From Acinetobacter suaedae (GTDB taxonomy: Bacteria; Pseudomonadota; Gammaproteobacteria; Pseudomonadales; Moraxellaceae): DNA of 64,000 bases. The position numbers and the translations under genes were made by a program. Every line of letters begins with the position of its first letter. Positions within the stretch are counted from its first letter, which is position 1. The stretch is taken from assembly GCF_008630915.1 (NCBI RefSeq), contig NZ_CP043909.1:2356001-2420000 (forward strand), given 5' to 3'. This document shows, one piece after another, positions 8,598 to 22,569 of the stretch. The notes below the pieces were generated by a model. It saw nothing but the letters and a program-made list of their open reading frames with translations. It was not told where the DNA came from and made no database searches.

Positions 8598-10352
8598 ATG
8601 AATGATTCTAACAATAAACGATTGTTAACCCGCTCCGCATTGACACTTGCCATGCTTGGCGCTTTGACAGGCTGTGGAAGTGATAATGATGACACAACGG
8701 TTCCCTCAACAAACAAACCACCGCAGCTGTCCCCTGCTGTGGGTGCAAAAATAACAGGAAGCTGTTCAGACTTACTCGGATTTCAGTACAACAATACGGT
8801 CATTAGCTCAGCTACGCTTCAAGAAGCAGGCACTTTGACTGTCGCCCATAAGCCAATTGGCGCTCATTGTTTAGTCCAAGGCTATATGGAGCAACGTGTA
8901 AGCCCCGTGGATGGACAAACCTATCAAATTGGTTTTGAAATGCGTCTACCTGTTGATTGGAACGGCCGTTTTCTCTATCAAGGGAATGGCGGAACTGATG
9001 GTAATTTAGTCCCTGCAACGGGTCAAGTTGGTAGCAGTGGTCCACTGACCAATGCGCTACATGATGGTTTTGCGGTCATTTCTTCCGATGCTGGACATAA
9101 TGCCTCACAAAATCCAATGTTCGGTTTAGACCCTCAAGCTAGAATTAACTACGGCTATGGTGCGATTACCAAGCTTACACCTATGGCAAAAAATCTAATT
9201 AAAACAGCATATGGTAAATTTCCAGACCGCTCCTATGCAGGCGGTACATCTAATGGCGGGCGTCATGCCATGATTGCCGCAACTCGTTTAGGCGATCAAT
9301 ATGATGGAATTTTAGCAAGCACACCGGGTTTTCATTTACCTCGTGCAGCCGCAGCTCAACTCTATACAGCGCAGCAACTCCGTCGTGTCGCAACAGATGA
9401 AAATGACCTAAGTACCGCCCTTATCCTTTCAGAGCGTAAAGTATTAGCAAAAGCGATTTTAGATCGATGCGATGCCTTAGACGGTGTTGCAGATGGCTTG
9501 GTCCAAGATGTCGAGGCTTGCCGTACGGCTTTTGATATTCATCAGCATGTACCCGTTTGCTCAAGCACAAGAGATGGTACTTGTTTAAGTACCGAACAAA
9601 TTGATGTATTAGTCAAAATTTACCGTGGCCCTGTAAACTCTGCTGGACAAGCGCTCTATGCAACCCAGCCTTTCGACCCTGGTTTAGTCGGCAGTAACTG
9701 GGCAAGCTGGAAATTCGAATCTTCGGTGGGAACAGCACGAGATCCCGTTGCAGTCGGTATTATTTTTCAGGTTCCACCTGATCCAACAGTGATGCAAAAT
9801 TCTAGACAATTTGCCTTTAATTTTAACTTCGATATCGACTATCCAAAACTATCAGCGACCAATGAGGTGTACACAGAAAGTTCGATGTCATTCATGATGC
9901 CACCCGATGAACTTAATCTGGATAAACTCCGTAATCACGGTGGAAAAATGATTGTGGTGCAAGGCACAGCAGACGGCGTTTTCTCGGTGGATGACACTCA
10001 GAATTGGTACGATCAACTGCTCCAACGCTATAAAAATGATGCAAAAGGTACAGCACCTGAATTTGCACGTTTCTTTAGGATTCCGGGCATGAACCATACC
10101 CGTGATGGCATTGCGACCGACCAATTTGATGCATTGACTGCTTTGGTCAACTGGGTGGAATATGGGCAAGTACCTGACAAAATCATTGCGACTGCACGCG
10201 GCACAGGTAACCCAAGTGGTCAAGTGAATGCTGAACTTCCGCCAGACTGGGCACCTGATCGTACTCGTCCACTTTGTCCTTACCCACTGATTGCTCGCTA
10301 CAATGGTCAAGGTGATAGTGAAAAAGCCGAAAACTTTAGTTGTAAACCATAA
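8598..10352 (+). CDS. hcaG: Tannase/feruloyl esterase-family lipoprotein (chlorogenate esterase)
   Basis: This 584-aa esterase would hydrolyse chlorogenate to caffeate and quinate. The N-terminus is a lipoprotein signal with lipobox LTGC (Cys26), followed by an Asp/Asn/Thr-rich linker, so it is membrane anchored. The nucleophile elbow is YAGGTSNGGRH (Ser218), the acid region is VVQGTADGVFS and the His is in PGMNHTRDG. Many family members have Cys next to Ser and next to His (CS-D-HC motif). Here both positions are Thr, so the usual tethering disulfide is absent, while other cysteine pairs remain. It is the last gene of the hca series and is followed by a terminator. Confidence 0.88.
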   Translation: MNDSNNKRLLTRSALTLAMLGALTGCGSDNDDTTVPSTNKPPQLSPAVGAKITGSCSDLLGFQYNNTVISSATLQEAGTLTVAHKPIGAHCLVQGYMEQRVSPVDGQTYQIGFEMRLPVDWNGRFLYQGNGGTDGNLVPATGQVGSSGPLTNALHDGFAVISSDAGHNASQNPMFGLDPQARINYGYGAITKLTPMAKNLIKTAYGKFPDRSYAGGTSNGGRHAMIAATRLGDQYDGILASTPGFHLPRAAAAQLYTAQQLRRVATDENDLSTALILSERKVLAKAILDRCDALDGVADGLVQDVEACRTAFDIHQHVPVCSSTRDGTCLSTEQIDVLVKIYRGPVNSAGQALYATQPFDPGLVGSNWASWKFESSVGTARDPVAVGIIFQVPPDPTVMQNSRQFAFNFNFDIDYPKLSATNEVYTESSMSFMMPPDELNLDKLRNHGGKMIVVQGTADGVFSVDDTQNWYDQLLQRYKNDAKGTAPEFARFFRIPGMNHTRDGIATDQFDALTALVNWVEYGQVPDKIIATARGTGNPSGQVNAELPPDWAPDRTRPLCPYPLIARYNGQGDSEKAENFSCKP

Positions 10353-10387
10353 AACTGATTTAAGTTTTAGTCTTGAATAAAAAATAT

Positions 10388-10413
10388 AAAGAGAGCATAC
10401 ATGCTCTCTTTTT
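10388..10413. terminator. Bidirectional terminator between hcaG and pobA
   Basis: AAAGAGAGC (10388-10396) pairs with GCTCTCTTT (10403-10411) around ATACAT. There is a T tract to 10413 and an A tract on the other side, serving convergent hcaG (+) and pobA (-). Confidence 0.8.
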
Positions 10414-10423
10414 GTCTCTGAAA

Positions 10424-11659
<1,236 letters not shown>

Positions 11660-11734
11660 TTATCTTTTAAATTACTGCTTGCGTGGTACAGCATCTATAT
11701 ATGAAAATCGAAATTAACCGCATATCATTATGTA

Positions 11735-11751
11735 TGTCCGATATTCGGACA
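11735..11751. promoter_or_regulatory. Probable PobR operator
   Basis: TGTCCGATATTCGGACA: perfect 7-bp arms around TAT. It lies 28 bp upstream of pobR and about 97 bp upstream of pobA, the place expected for an IclR-type activator that also represses its own gene. PobR binding is inferred from position and symmetry. Confidence 0.7.
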
Positions 11752-11778
11752 AAACTGATCTAGAACAAGGAAGTTCAA

Positions 11779-12594
11779 ATGCCTCACCCAAATGATTATT
11801 TGCAGCATCCCTATTTAAATGAGCAAATTCGGCAAGAAGACTATATTGCGGGCTTAGGTAAAGGCCTAAGTTTATTAGAAGCTTTTGGTGTAGATCGCCA
11901 GCGGTTAAACGTCACACAAGTCGCTGAACGTACAGGTATTAGCCGAACAGCAGCAAGACGGTATTTAAAGACTTTAAAATATCTAGGATATTTAGAGACT
12001 GATGAACATTATTATTGGCTTACGCATCGGGTTTTACGCTTTTCAAGTTCATATTTAAGCTCCGCACATTTACCTAAAATTACCCAATCTTTTTTAAATC
12101 TCTTATGTGCACAGACAACACTAACTTTTTCCATCGTTGTTTTGGATGAAAATGAAGTTGTTCCCATCGCACGTAGTTATTTACCTCAGCAAGATAATCT
12201 CAGAGTCAGCCCTTTTGGAATGCATCTTGGGCACCGTTTGCCTGCACATGCCACATCAACAGGTAAGGTTTTATTAGCGGCTTTATCACAAGAACAGCAA
12301 AAAAATTGGGTACAGAAATACGGATTAAAACGTTTAACTGCATTCACAGAAACAAATGAAGCTGCATTCTTGGAACGTTTACAACACATTGCAAGCTCGG
12401 ATTATTGTTTGTCCAAAGAAGAACATGAGCTCGGCGTGATCGCGATTGCTGTCCCTGTTCTCAATGCTCAAGGTCAAGCGATTGCAGCATTAAACTGCAT
12501 GTCACAGACCAATCGTGTCCAAGAAGATTATTTAATTCAACATGTCCTTCCGCTATTGCATAACACAGCAAATGAATTGAGGAGTATGGTTTAA
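11779..12594 (+). CDS. pobR: IclR-family regulator of pobA
   Basis: This 271-aa protein has an N-terminal winged helix (NVTQVAERTGISRTAARRYL, about residues 50-75) and a C-terminal IclR effector domain with GHRLPAHATSTGKVLLAAL and KEEHELGVIAIAVPVLN. It matches PobR/PcaU-type regulators that bind 4-hydroxybenzoate or protocatechuate and activate the adjacent catabolic gene. It diverges from pobA across a 140-bp gap containing a perfect dyad, and is followed by a strong terminator. Confidence 0.93.
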   Translation: MPHPNDYLQHPYLNEQIRQEDYIAGLGKGLSLLEAFGVDRQRLNVTQVAERTGISRTAARRYLKTLKYLGYLETDEHYYWLTHRVLRFSSSYLSSAHLPKITQSFLNLLCAQTTLTFSIVVLDENEVVPIARSYLPQQDNLRVSPFGMHLGHRLPAHATSTGKVLLAALSQEQQKNWVQKYGLKRLTAFTETNEAAFLERLQHIASSDYCLSKEEHELGVIAIAVPVLNAQGQAIAALNCMSQTNRVQEDYLIQHVLPLLHNTANELRSMV

Positions 12595-12616
12595 ATTATT
12601 GAGAAGGAAGCATTAA

Positions 12617-12648
12617 AAAATGACCTCCTTTTGGAGGTCATTTTCTAT
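12617..12648. terminator. Bidirectional terminator after pobR
   Basis: AAAATGACCTCC (12617-12628), loop TTTT, GGAGGTCATTTT (12633-12644): a perfect 12-bp stem with T and A tracts, between convergent pobR and the malic enzyme gene. Confidence 0.85.
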
Positions 12649-12659
12649 TTAAAAAAGGA

Positions 12660-14419
12660 TTAGAAGGTTACTCGACGATAATGACGGTATTCGGGTATCC
12701 AAAAATTATCATCGATCACTGTCTTGAGTAGATCATTACTCATCGGAACAGCTAAGCCATCTGCCATCGCTGCTTTTGCTACTTTAAAGGCGATAAACTT
12801 TGAAACCTGTTGAATATCATTAATATTTGGCAATAAATCAGCTGTTGGGTTTTTCAGTCGAGGAGAACAATCCGCCAAAGCAGTACTTGCTGCCATCAAC
12901 ATTGAGTCGCTAATATGTGTCGCTCCACAAGCAATCACGCCGAGACCGATCCCAGGGAAAATATACGAGTTATTACATTGTGCGATCGAATAAGGTTTGC
13001 CTTCATAATACACAGGAGCAAAACGGACTACCTGTTGCTACAATCGCTGAACCCTGTGTCCATTCAATAATATCTTTTGGTTGCGCTTCAACTTGGGAAG
13101 TTGGATTCGACAACGGCAAGACAATTGGATGCTTATAATATTTAGCTAAAGTCTTAATCACTTCTTCACTAAATAATCCAGCCTGTCCTGATACGCCAAT
13201 CAAAATACTTGGCTTAGCATTCTTCACCACATCCAATAAGGCAATATTGTCACTCAACCCTTCCCATGATTGAATCGCAGCGACTGGAGTTGCCAATTTT
13301 TTTCTGGAAATCTAATAGATTTTCTTGTTGATCAGTCATCAAACCCAAACGATCTACCATGAAGATACGTGAACGTGCCTCATGGTCGCTTAAGCCTTCA
13401 TCGATCATTTGTCTTACTATATGTTCAGCAATACCACAACCTGCTGAACCTGCACCAACAAAGGTAATGGTCTGATCTTTAAGTTGTTTCCCCTGAGCAC
13501 GTGAGGCCGCTATCAATGTCGCAACGGTAACTGCTGCTGTACCTTGAATATCATCATTAAAGCAACAAATCCTATCACGATACTGATTAAGTAAAGGCAT
13601 CGCATTATGTTGTGCAAAATCTTCAAACTGGATAAGCACGTTCGGCCAGCGTTTACGAATTGCAGAAATAATTTTTTCTACAAATTGGTAATATTCCTCA
13701 CCTGTAATCCGCGGACTTTTTAGTCCCATATAAATCGGGTCATTTAACAATGCTTGGTTATTGGTCCCCACATCAATGGTGATGGGCAGTGTATAAGCAG
13801 GACTAATTCCACCACATGCGGTATATAGCGACAGCTTTCCAATCGGAATCCCCATGCCACCGATACCTTGATCTCCCAAACCGAGAATGCGCTCACCATC
13901 CGTGATTACGATGACTTTAACATTACGCTTATTCACATTATGAATAATCTGATCGATATATTCTTTCTCACCATACGAAATAAAAATACCTCGATGACGA
14001 CGATAAATGTCTGAAAAACGTTGGCATGCCTCACCTACGGTTGGCGTATAGATAATTGGCAACATTTCATCTAGATGTTGACTCAATAAATTATAAAAAA
14101 AAAGTGTTTCATTGGTATCTTGGATGTTTCTTAAATAAATATGTTTATTCAAGTCATTCCCAAAAGAAAGATATTGCTGATACGACCGCTGTGTTTGTTC
14201 TTCAATATTTTCAATATTGTTAGGGATCAAACCATGTAAATTAAATCGTTCACGTTCGTCTTCAGTAAAAGCAGAACCTTTATTTAACAAAGGTAATTCT
14301 AAAAGCGCGTTTCCAGCATAAGGGATATACAAAGGTTTTTTGATTTTAATTGGACTTACTGTCATACCGTACTCTTTCACTTTACCGTCAAATGTCAAAT
14401 CTTCATTGCTCAAGTCCAT
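12660..14419 (-). pseudogene. maeA: NAD-dependent malic enzyme, broken by two +1 frameshifts
   Basis: Three overlapping frames join into one malic enzyme of about 585 residues (malate to pyruvate and CO2). Part one (14419 to about 13304) carries the N-terminal domain with [17 protein letters not shown], the [21 protein letters not shown] block and [16 protein letters not shown]. The NAD site [15 protein letters not shown] follows, ending in FQKK. Part two resumes with [12 protein letters not shown] and ends at VATGSPF. Part three resumes with [20 protein letters not shown] to the C-terminus. The breaks are one extra base in the 7-T run at 13297-13303 and one in the 4-A run at 13020-13023. Removing each restores the family sequence exactly. 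It could be a decaying gene or sequence error. Confidence 0.88.
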
Positions 14420-14580
14420 CCATCACTGAACTCTGGCCTTGTAATAATTTTACACTAATCAAGCTCGGAAACTGTATTTATCTGGTTGTATATAAAATGC
14501 ATCATTATTTAGAGGCTAAATAGTATGACAAAATAAAGACTGAAATGAGGTTACAATGATACAAGAGCCCCATACTCAAA

Positions 14581-14618
14581 GTACGCATACGTTAAAATCT
14601 TATCTCACGTATACGTAC
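14581..14618. repeat. Imperfect 12-bp inverted repeat downstream of the permease
   Basis: GTACGCATACGT (14581-14592) pairs with ACGTATACGTAC (14607-14618) in 11 of 12 positions across a 14-base loop; ACGTATACGT is also a perfect 10-bp palindrome. It has no T tract. Function unknown. The rest of 14420-14637 shows no gene. Confidence 0.45.
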
Positions 14619-14637
14619 TTCAGTATAATGGTGTCAT

Positions 14638-16129
14638 TTAAGACAATTTATCCTTATAAAAGAAATAGTAACTTGCATAACATGCAATGATGAATAATAG
14701 ACAGCAGACAAAACCAACTTGCATTGATGGATCAGCCACCATACTCAAGCAGGTAATCACGCAGAATACGCCACCTAAAATCGGTGTCAAAGGAAACAAT
14801 GGCGCAGCAAATTTCAGATCCTTAACGGTTTTACCTGATTTGATCCATTGTCGACGGAAGTTAAATTGACTAATACAAATCGTAATCCATACCACAACCA
14901 TGGTAAATGCAGCGACACCCAACAAGTTCTTAAAAATCGTTTCTGGTGCGAAATGCTCTGATAATAGTCCAGGAATTGCACCGAACATGGTGACCACAAT
15001 CGCAATAATCGGTGTACCCGAAGCAGTGAGCGTAGAAAACACTTTAGGTAATTGTTTTTGAATGGAGAGCGACCACATCATGCGAGATGCAGCAAATAAC
15101 CCTGAGTTTGCTGCAGAAAGTAATGCGGTAATAATCACAAAACGAATAATATCTTCGGCATACGGGATCCCAATAAAATTAAATACCGTAACGAATGGGC
15201 TGCTGCTAATACCACTGGCATTGAGGCCTGCCATTTCAAATGGAAGTAAGGCACAAATCACCACAATCGTACCCACAAAGAAAATCAGTAAACGCCAAAT
15301 TGCAGCATTGATTGCTTTCGGGACCGTTTTAGCTGGATTCTCAGCTTCTCCCGCTGCGACACCAATCAACTCAGTTCCTGAAAAGGCAAAATTAACGATC
15401 AGCATCGTGGCAAAAATTGGAAAAATACCTTGAGGAAACCAACCATGTTCCGTCAATTTACTAAAACAATGGTGCTGACTCATGACCTTGATAAGGAATA
15501 AAACCAAAGATCGCCACAAGCCCTAAACCAATGAAACAAATAATCGTCAATACTTTAACAAGCGATAACCAAAATTCTGACTCAGCAAAAAAACGAGTCG
15601 AACTCACATTTAACCCAAAAACTAAACCTGCAAATATGAGCGTCCAAATCCACATCGAAATTGAAGGAAACCACTCCTGCATAAGCAATGCTGCAGCAGT
15701 AAATTCTGTACCGAGGGTGGCAGTCCATGTCAACCAATACAACCAAGTCACCATGTAACCTGTACCCGGACCAATATAGGTGCGAGCATATTCACCAAAT
15801 GCCCCAGAAACAGGCATGTGTACAGCTAACTCACCTAGACATAACATCACCATATAGGCAATAACACCACCGAGTAAGTAAGCTAAAACAGCCCCAAACG
15901 GCCCAGCTTGAGAAATGACATCTCCCGATCCAAGAAACAGTCCTGTTCCAATCGCGCCACCTAATGAGAGCATCACCAAATGGCGCTTGGTCATAGCACG
16001 TTTTAATGGTTGTCCAACCACCACACCAGATGATGAAACATTCGATTGCTGAGATGACTCTTGCTGGGGTGCATAGTCCCCACTCAAGACATCTCCTGTC
16101 AGAAATGTCTTCTCATTGTTATTACTCAT
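14638..16129 (-). pseudogene. APC-family amino acid permease, one +1 frameshift
   Basis: The gene is split by one extra base in the 4-A run at 15463-15466. Upstream, the frame ends in GHESAPLF and stops; downstream the family sequence continues as SKLTEHGWFPQG. Corrected, it is about 496 residues with 12 hydrophobic helices of the AroP/LysP/proline-permease (AAT) group. Signatures are [21 protein letters not shown] in helix 1, [20 protein letters not shown], and FSGTELIGVAAGEAENPAKTVPKAI in the substrate region. It lies beside the ast operon, so a basic amino acid substrate is plausible but not shown. The start is ATG 16129 with GGAG nine bases upstream, not the TTG at 16135. Confidence 0.88.
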
Positions 16130-16305
16130 ACACAATTACTCCAATTGTATTCTTATGACAACTTGTCCTTGCTGTTTCGATTTTTAAAAAGGATGATTGA
16201 GAGAATCCTTCACTTTTCAATTATTTGTTTCTACTGAATATCCATATTCAAACTCCATGTACATCATTTCCTTGAACCGCTTTAAATATGAAGACTGTTT
16301 TTTAT

Positions 16306-17280
16306 CTACATCATTTCTTTGAGGATGAGCCCAGCCCTTAATCCAACTTTCACGTTTGGATTTGGAAATAAAATCCAAACTTGCTGATCGTGTGCAATAT
16401 AATTTCCAGCCACTTGAGTCGCGATTACATCGCCTTTTTGAAAGGTTGAAAAATTAGGGGCACCTGCATCGAGCTGTAGTTGAAAGTTCTCGCTTTGTTT
16501 TAAAATTGAATCCACAACTTTAAATTGGCGAATAGTCTTTTTTTGCCGTGATGGCAGCACTTCACTGGATAGAATTGCGCGAAGTACCTGATCGATCGCT
16601 GAAAACTCAGCTAAGTCATTTTGACCAAATGCTTTGGCCTTACCCAACTCCAAAGTACTGCTCGCTGCATGGAAATGCTCAGCAGTAAAATGTGTAAAGG
16701 TTTTACCCACAGCATTGTGATAGACCAAAGCATCAAGATCTGCAGCATTGAGACTTTCAATCAGAAAATCATCGTAAGGTTGCGTTTGATAAGGAAATAA
16801 AGCAAAGACAGGAAGTAATGAAGCTCGAATTGCAGTATGCAAATCATAATGATAGCGTTGGGCATCAACATTGCTTTGTTGAAAAAATTGCGTTGTAACT
16901 TGCTCTAGCAATGCAGCCCGTTGGGTTTCAACATCCATCGTTAATTGCTGATAAGCACCACAAAACATGCGGTTCATATCATTTTCTAAATAACGCACAC
17001 CTTTGCGAATCGCTTGCGTATTGCCAAAAACAAAAAGTACCCGTTCTGTTAAACGCAAACGACATGCAAACAAGTCTTGAATCATCTTTGCAAGTAATTC
17101 AATCGGTGCCGTTTCATTCCCATGCACACCAGCAGACAGTATGATGGCTTTGTTATAGTGTGTTTTAGGCGTGCAGACCAACACCCCTTCACCTAGCCAT
17201 TGCCAAGTAAATTCAGCTGTTTCACCTTGAGTGTGTTCAGGTGTTTGCTGCGCAAGAGTCAACTCTAGTAGATCAACCAT
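16306..17280 (-). CDS. astE: Succinylglutamate desuccinylase
   Basis: This is the last step of the arginine succinyltransferase pathway: N-succinylglutamate to glutamate plus succinate. It is a zinc carboxypeptidase-like enzyme of 324 residues. Zinc ligands are visible as GVHGNETAP (His53, Glu56) and YDLHTAI (His148). A likely catalytic Glu is in [15 protein letters not shown]. It closes the minus-strand order astC-astA-astD-astB-astE, separated from astB by 95 bp. Confidence 0.95.
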   Translation of the reverse strand: MVDLLELTLAQQTPEHTQGETAEFTWQWLGEGVLVCTPKTHYNKAIILSAGVHGNETAPIELLAKMIQDLFACRLRLTERVLFVFGNTQAIRKGVRYLENDMNRMFCGAYQQLTMDVETQRAALLEQVTTQFFQQSNVDAQRYHYDLHTAIRASLLPVFALFPYQTQPYDDFLIESLNAADLDALVYHNAVGKTFTHFTAEHFHAASSTLELGKAKAFGQNDLAEFSAIDQVLRAILSSEVLPSRQKKTIRQFKVVDSILKQSENFQLQLDAGAPNFSTFQKGDVIATQVAGNYIAHDQQVWILFPNPNVKVGLRAGLILKEMM

Positions 17281-17375
17281 ATGCCATCACTCCCTCGTTT
17301 AACCACCTCAAATCCAATACCATGGTGAGCATTCGGATTTGAGGAAAATCCATATCAATCTTTTAACTACGAAGA

Positions 17376-18716
17376 TTAGCGTTGAAAGTGATAAACAGAA
17401 CCTAAACCTAAAATTTTGGTTAATTCATCTAATGCTGTACGACTCTCAATCAACAAACTTGGATCTGCTAAATCATCCTGCGTTAATTCATCACGATAAT
17501 GTTGATCTACCCATTGATTGAGTGTTTTAAACAGGTCGTCATTCATAAATAAATTTGGATTAACTGCTGCTAACTCTTTTTGATTGACCGCAACACGTAA
17601 ACGCAAACATGCTGGTCCACCGCCATTACGCATACTTTCACGCAGATCAAACACCTTGATGTCATCAATAGGCGTGCCCATCTGAATCATGTCATTCAAA
17701 TAGCTCCAAACCGCTTTGTTTTGACGAGACTCTTCAGGTACAACGATACTCATCCCACCATCTGCGCGTGTCAAAATTTGGCTATTGAATAAATATGTCG
17801 CAACAGCATCCTCAACTGTCACACGGTTTTCAGGGACTTCGATCGAGATAAATTCTTGCTCAATCCCTGCCATTTTCTGGCGAATTTCATCCAAGGCTTG
17901 TGTTTGATTCAAAAACGCATGTTGATGATGGAAAAGTACCTGTTGGTTGCTGACCGCAATCACATCGTTATGAAATACACCTTGATCAATCACGTCAGGA
18001 TTCTGTTGAATAAATATCGTCCGTTTTGCATCTAAACGATGTAAACGTGCAATCGCCTCACTCGCTTCACGGGTTTGACGTGCAGGGAATTTCTTCGGCG
18101 CAACCGTACCACCGAGTTGTTGCTGTCCGTAAACAAAAACTTGAATGCCAGCTTGCTCATATCCACCGCCTAGACGGTTATGATTGGCTGCACCCTCATC
18201 ACCAAATAGTGCTGCATCTGGTAAGGCGTCATGATGCGCGAAATATATATCATTATCGAACATCGCTTTAAGAATTCGCGTTGTCGTATGATGCTCAATT
18301 GAGCGATGGAACTTATTATTTAGATTTGCGGCTGTAAAATGTACACGTCCATCCGCGCTATCAGCCGATGGTGACACGGTGCATGAGTTTGCAGTCCACA
18401 TAGAAGATGCTGAACTGAGTGAAGATAACAATGCAGGTGCTGTTCGCATTGCTTGTGCAATCACCTCAATATCACTACCAGTAAAACCTAAACGGCGTAA
18501 GGTTGGAACATGTGGACGCTCTTGTGGTGCAAACACCCCTTGCTTAAGCCCTAAATCCGCAAGGGCTTTCATTTTCTTTAAGCCTTGCTTGGCAGCTAAT
18601 TTCGGATTCGATGCGTTATTGCGGTTTTTGGTCGATGCAACATTACCAAAAGATAAGCCTGCATAGTGGTGGGTCGGTCCAACTAAACCATCAAAATTGA
18701 TTTCATAACCTGACAT
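17376..18716 (-). CDS. astB: N-succinylarginine dihydrolase
   Basis: This enzyme converts N-succinylarginine to N-succinylornithine, CO2 and two ammonia. At 446 residues it has the family length. It begins with [21 protein letters not shown] and contains [36 protein letters not shown] and the C-terminal [13 protein letters not shown] with the nucleophilic Cys of the amidinotransferase fold. It follows astD in the operon by 33 bp. Confidence 0.96.
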   Translation of the reverse strand: MSGYEINFDGLVGPTHHYAGLSFGNVASTKNRNNASNPKLAAKQGLKKMKALADLGLKQGVFAPQERPHVPTLRRLGFTGSDIEVIAQAMRTAPALLSSLSSASSMWTANSCTVSPSADSADGRVHFTAANLNNKFHRSIEHHTTTRILKAMFDNDIYFAHHDALPDAALFGDEGAANHNRLGGGYEQAGIQVFVYGQQQLGGTVAPKKFPARQTREASEAIARLHRLDAKRTIFIQQNPDVIDQGVFHNDVIAVSNQQVLFHHQHAFLNQTQALDEIRQKMAGIEQEFISIEVPENRVTVEDAVATYLFNSQILTRADGGMSIVVPEESRQNKAVWSYLNDMIQMGTPIDDIKVFDLRESMRNGGGPACLRLRVAVNQKELAAVNPNLFMNDDLFKTLNQWVDQHYRDELTQDDLADPSLLIESRTALDELTKILGLGSVYHFQR

Positions 18717-18749
18717 TTTTTTCTCCCTATCGTCACGGCACGATTGAAC

Positions 18750-21262
<2,513 letters not shown>

Positions 21263-21283
21263 GGTTAGATGCTCACAAATAGA

Positions 21284-22489
21284 TTAAAGACGTGCTAAAG
21301 CACGAGCAAAACGACTTAGACCTTCATCAATATCTTGCTGAGAGATAATCAATGATGGCGTAAAACGCACCACATCTGCGCCAGCAACGAGTGCTAAAAG
21401 ACCTTCTTCACCTGCCAAGGTCACGATGTTTTTTGCTTTACCTGCATATTCATCTTTAAGAACGCAACCAATCAATAAGCCTTGACCACGAATTTCCTTG
21501 AACAAATCATATTCAGCATTCAATTTATTTAATGCATCTACGAAATATTGATGACGTTGTTTCACGCCCTCTAGGACTTCAGGCGTATTGATGAACTCAA
21601 ATACAGCGCCAGCAACAGCACAGGCCAATGGATTACCGCCGTAGGTTGTACCGTGATCACCCACCGCATACATATTGGCGTATTTATCTGTTGTAATCAT
21701 GGCACCAATTGGGAAACCACCACCCAATGCTTTTGCGGTGGTTAAAATATCTGGCGTTACCCCTGTATTCATATAAGCGTAGAGCGAACCTGTACGACCA
21801 ACACCAGTTTGTACTTCATCAAAAATCAGCACTGCACCTTTTTCATCACACAGCGTACGTAGACCTTTTAAGAACTCAAGATCAGCAGGAACAACACCAC
21901 CCTCACCTTGGATTGGTTCAACAATCACCGCACAGGTATTTTCATTAATCACTGCTTTCGCAGCTTCTAAATCATTGAATGCGGTATGTTCAATACCTTC
22001 AGGCAATGGCGCAAAATCTTGTGAATATTTCGGTTGACCGCCAGCGGTAACGGTAAATAAGGTACGACCGTGAAAAGCATTTTTAAATGCAACGATATTC
22101 TTTTTGTTAGGATTGCCACTGAGCAAACCAATTTTTCGAGCCAGTTTTAATGCGGCTTCGTTGGCTTCTGCACCAGAGTTACAGAAAAATACTTTATCTG
22201 CAAAGGTACTATCCACTAATTGTTTCGCAAGGCGTAAAACTGGTTCATTGGTATAGCCATTGCCAATATGCCAAAGCTTCTGTGCTTGTTCAGTTAAGGC
22301 GTTGACTGCCACAGGATGTGCATGTCCTAATGCATTGACGGCAATTCCACCTGCAAAATCAACATATTCTTTATCATTTTGATCCCACAGACGAGAGCCT
22401 TCACCACGCACTAAAATGAAATTTGCTGGTGCAAAAACCGGAACCATCCAGTCATTAAAGTTGCTACGTGTAATCGTGACATTACTCAT
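21284..22489 (-). CDS. astC: Succinylornithine transaminase
   Basis: This PLP class III aminotransferase (401 aa) transfers the delta-amino group of succinylornithine to 2-oxoglutarate; family members often also act on acetylornithine (ArgD). Motifs are [50 protein letters not shown] and the PLP Lys in [15 protein letters not shown]. It is first in the ast operon, 80 bp after the glutamate dehydrogenase gene. Confidence 0.94.
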   Translation of the reverse strand: MSNVTITRSNFNDWMVPVFAPANFILVRGEGSRLWDQNDKEYVDFAGGIAVNALGHAHPVAVNALTEQAQKLWHIGNGYTNEPVLRLAKQLVDSTFADKVFFCNSGAEANEAALKLARKIGLLSGNPNKKNIVAFKNAFHGRTLFTVTAGGQPKYSQDFAPLPEGIEHTAFNDLEAAKAVINENTCAVIVEPIQGEGGVVPADLEFLKGLRTLCDEKGAVLIFDEVQTGVGRTGSLYAYMNTGVTPDILTTAKALGGGFPIGAMITTDKYANMYAVGDHGTTYGGNPLACAVAGAVFEFINTPEVLEGVKQRHQYFVDALNKLNAEYDLFKEIRGQGLLIGCVLKDEYAGKAKNIVTLAGEEGLLALVAGADVVRFTPSLIISQQDIDEGLSRFARALARL

Positions 22490-22517
22490 TTTATTTACTC
22501 ACTTCCTGTTTGATCAT

Positions 22518-22544
22518 TGGGCTGTTTTTAAATATCACAGCCCA
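22518..22544. other. Hairpin between gdhA and astC
   Basis: TGGGCTGT (22518-22525) pairs with ACAGCCCA (22537-22544). No T tract follows on the minus strand, so it is more likely a processing or attenuating hairpin than a full terminator. Confidence 0.5.
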
Positions 22545-22569
22545 GTTTTAAGCTGATGTACTAAATTTA

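Noticed and set aside
9888..10310. 140-codon open frame on the minus strand inside hcaG
   Set aside because: It is antisense to a well-conserved esterase domain and resembles no protein.
15062..15433. 123-codon plus-strand frame over the permease
   Set aside because: It is antisense to permease helices; hydrophobic codons commonly give such shadows.
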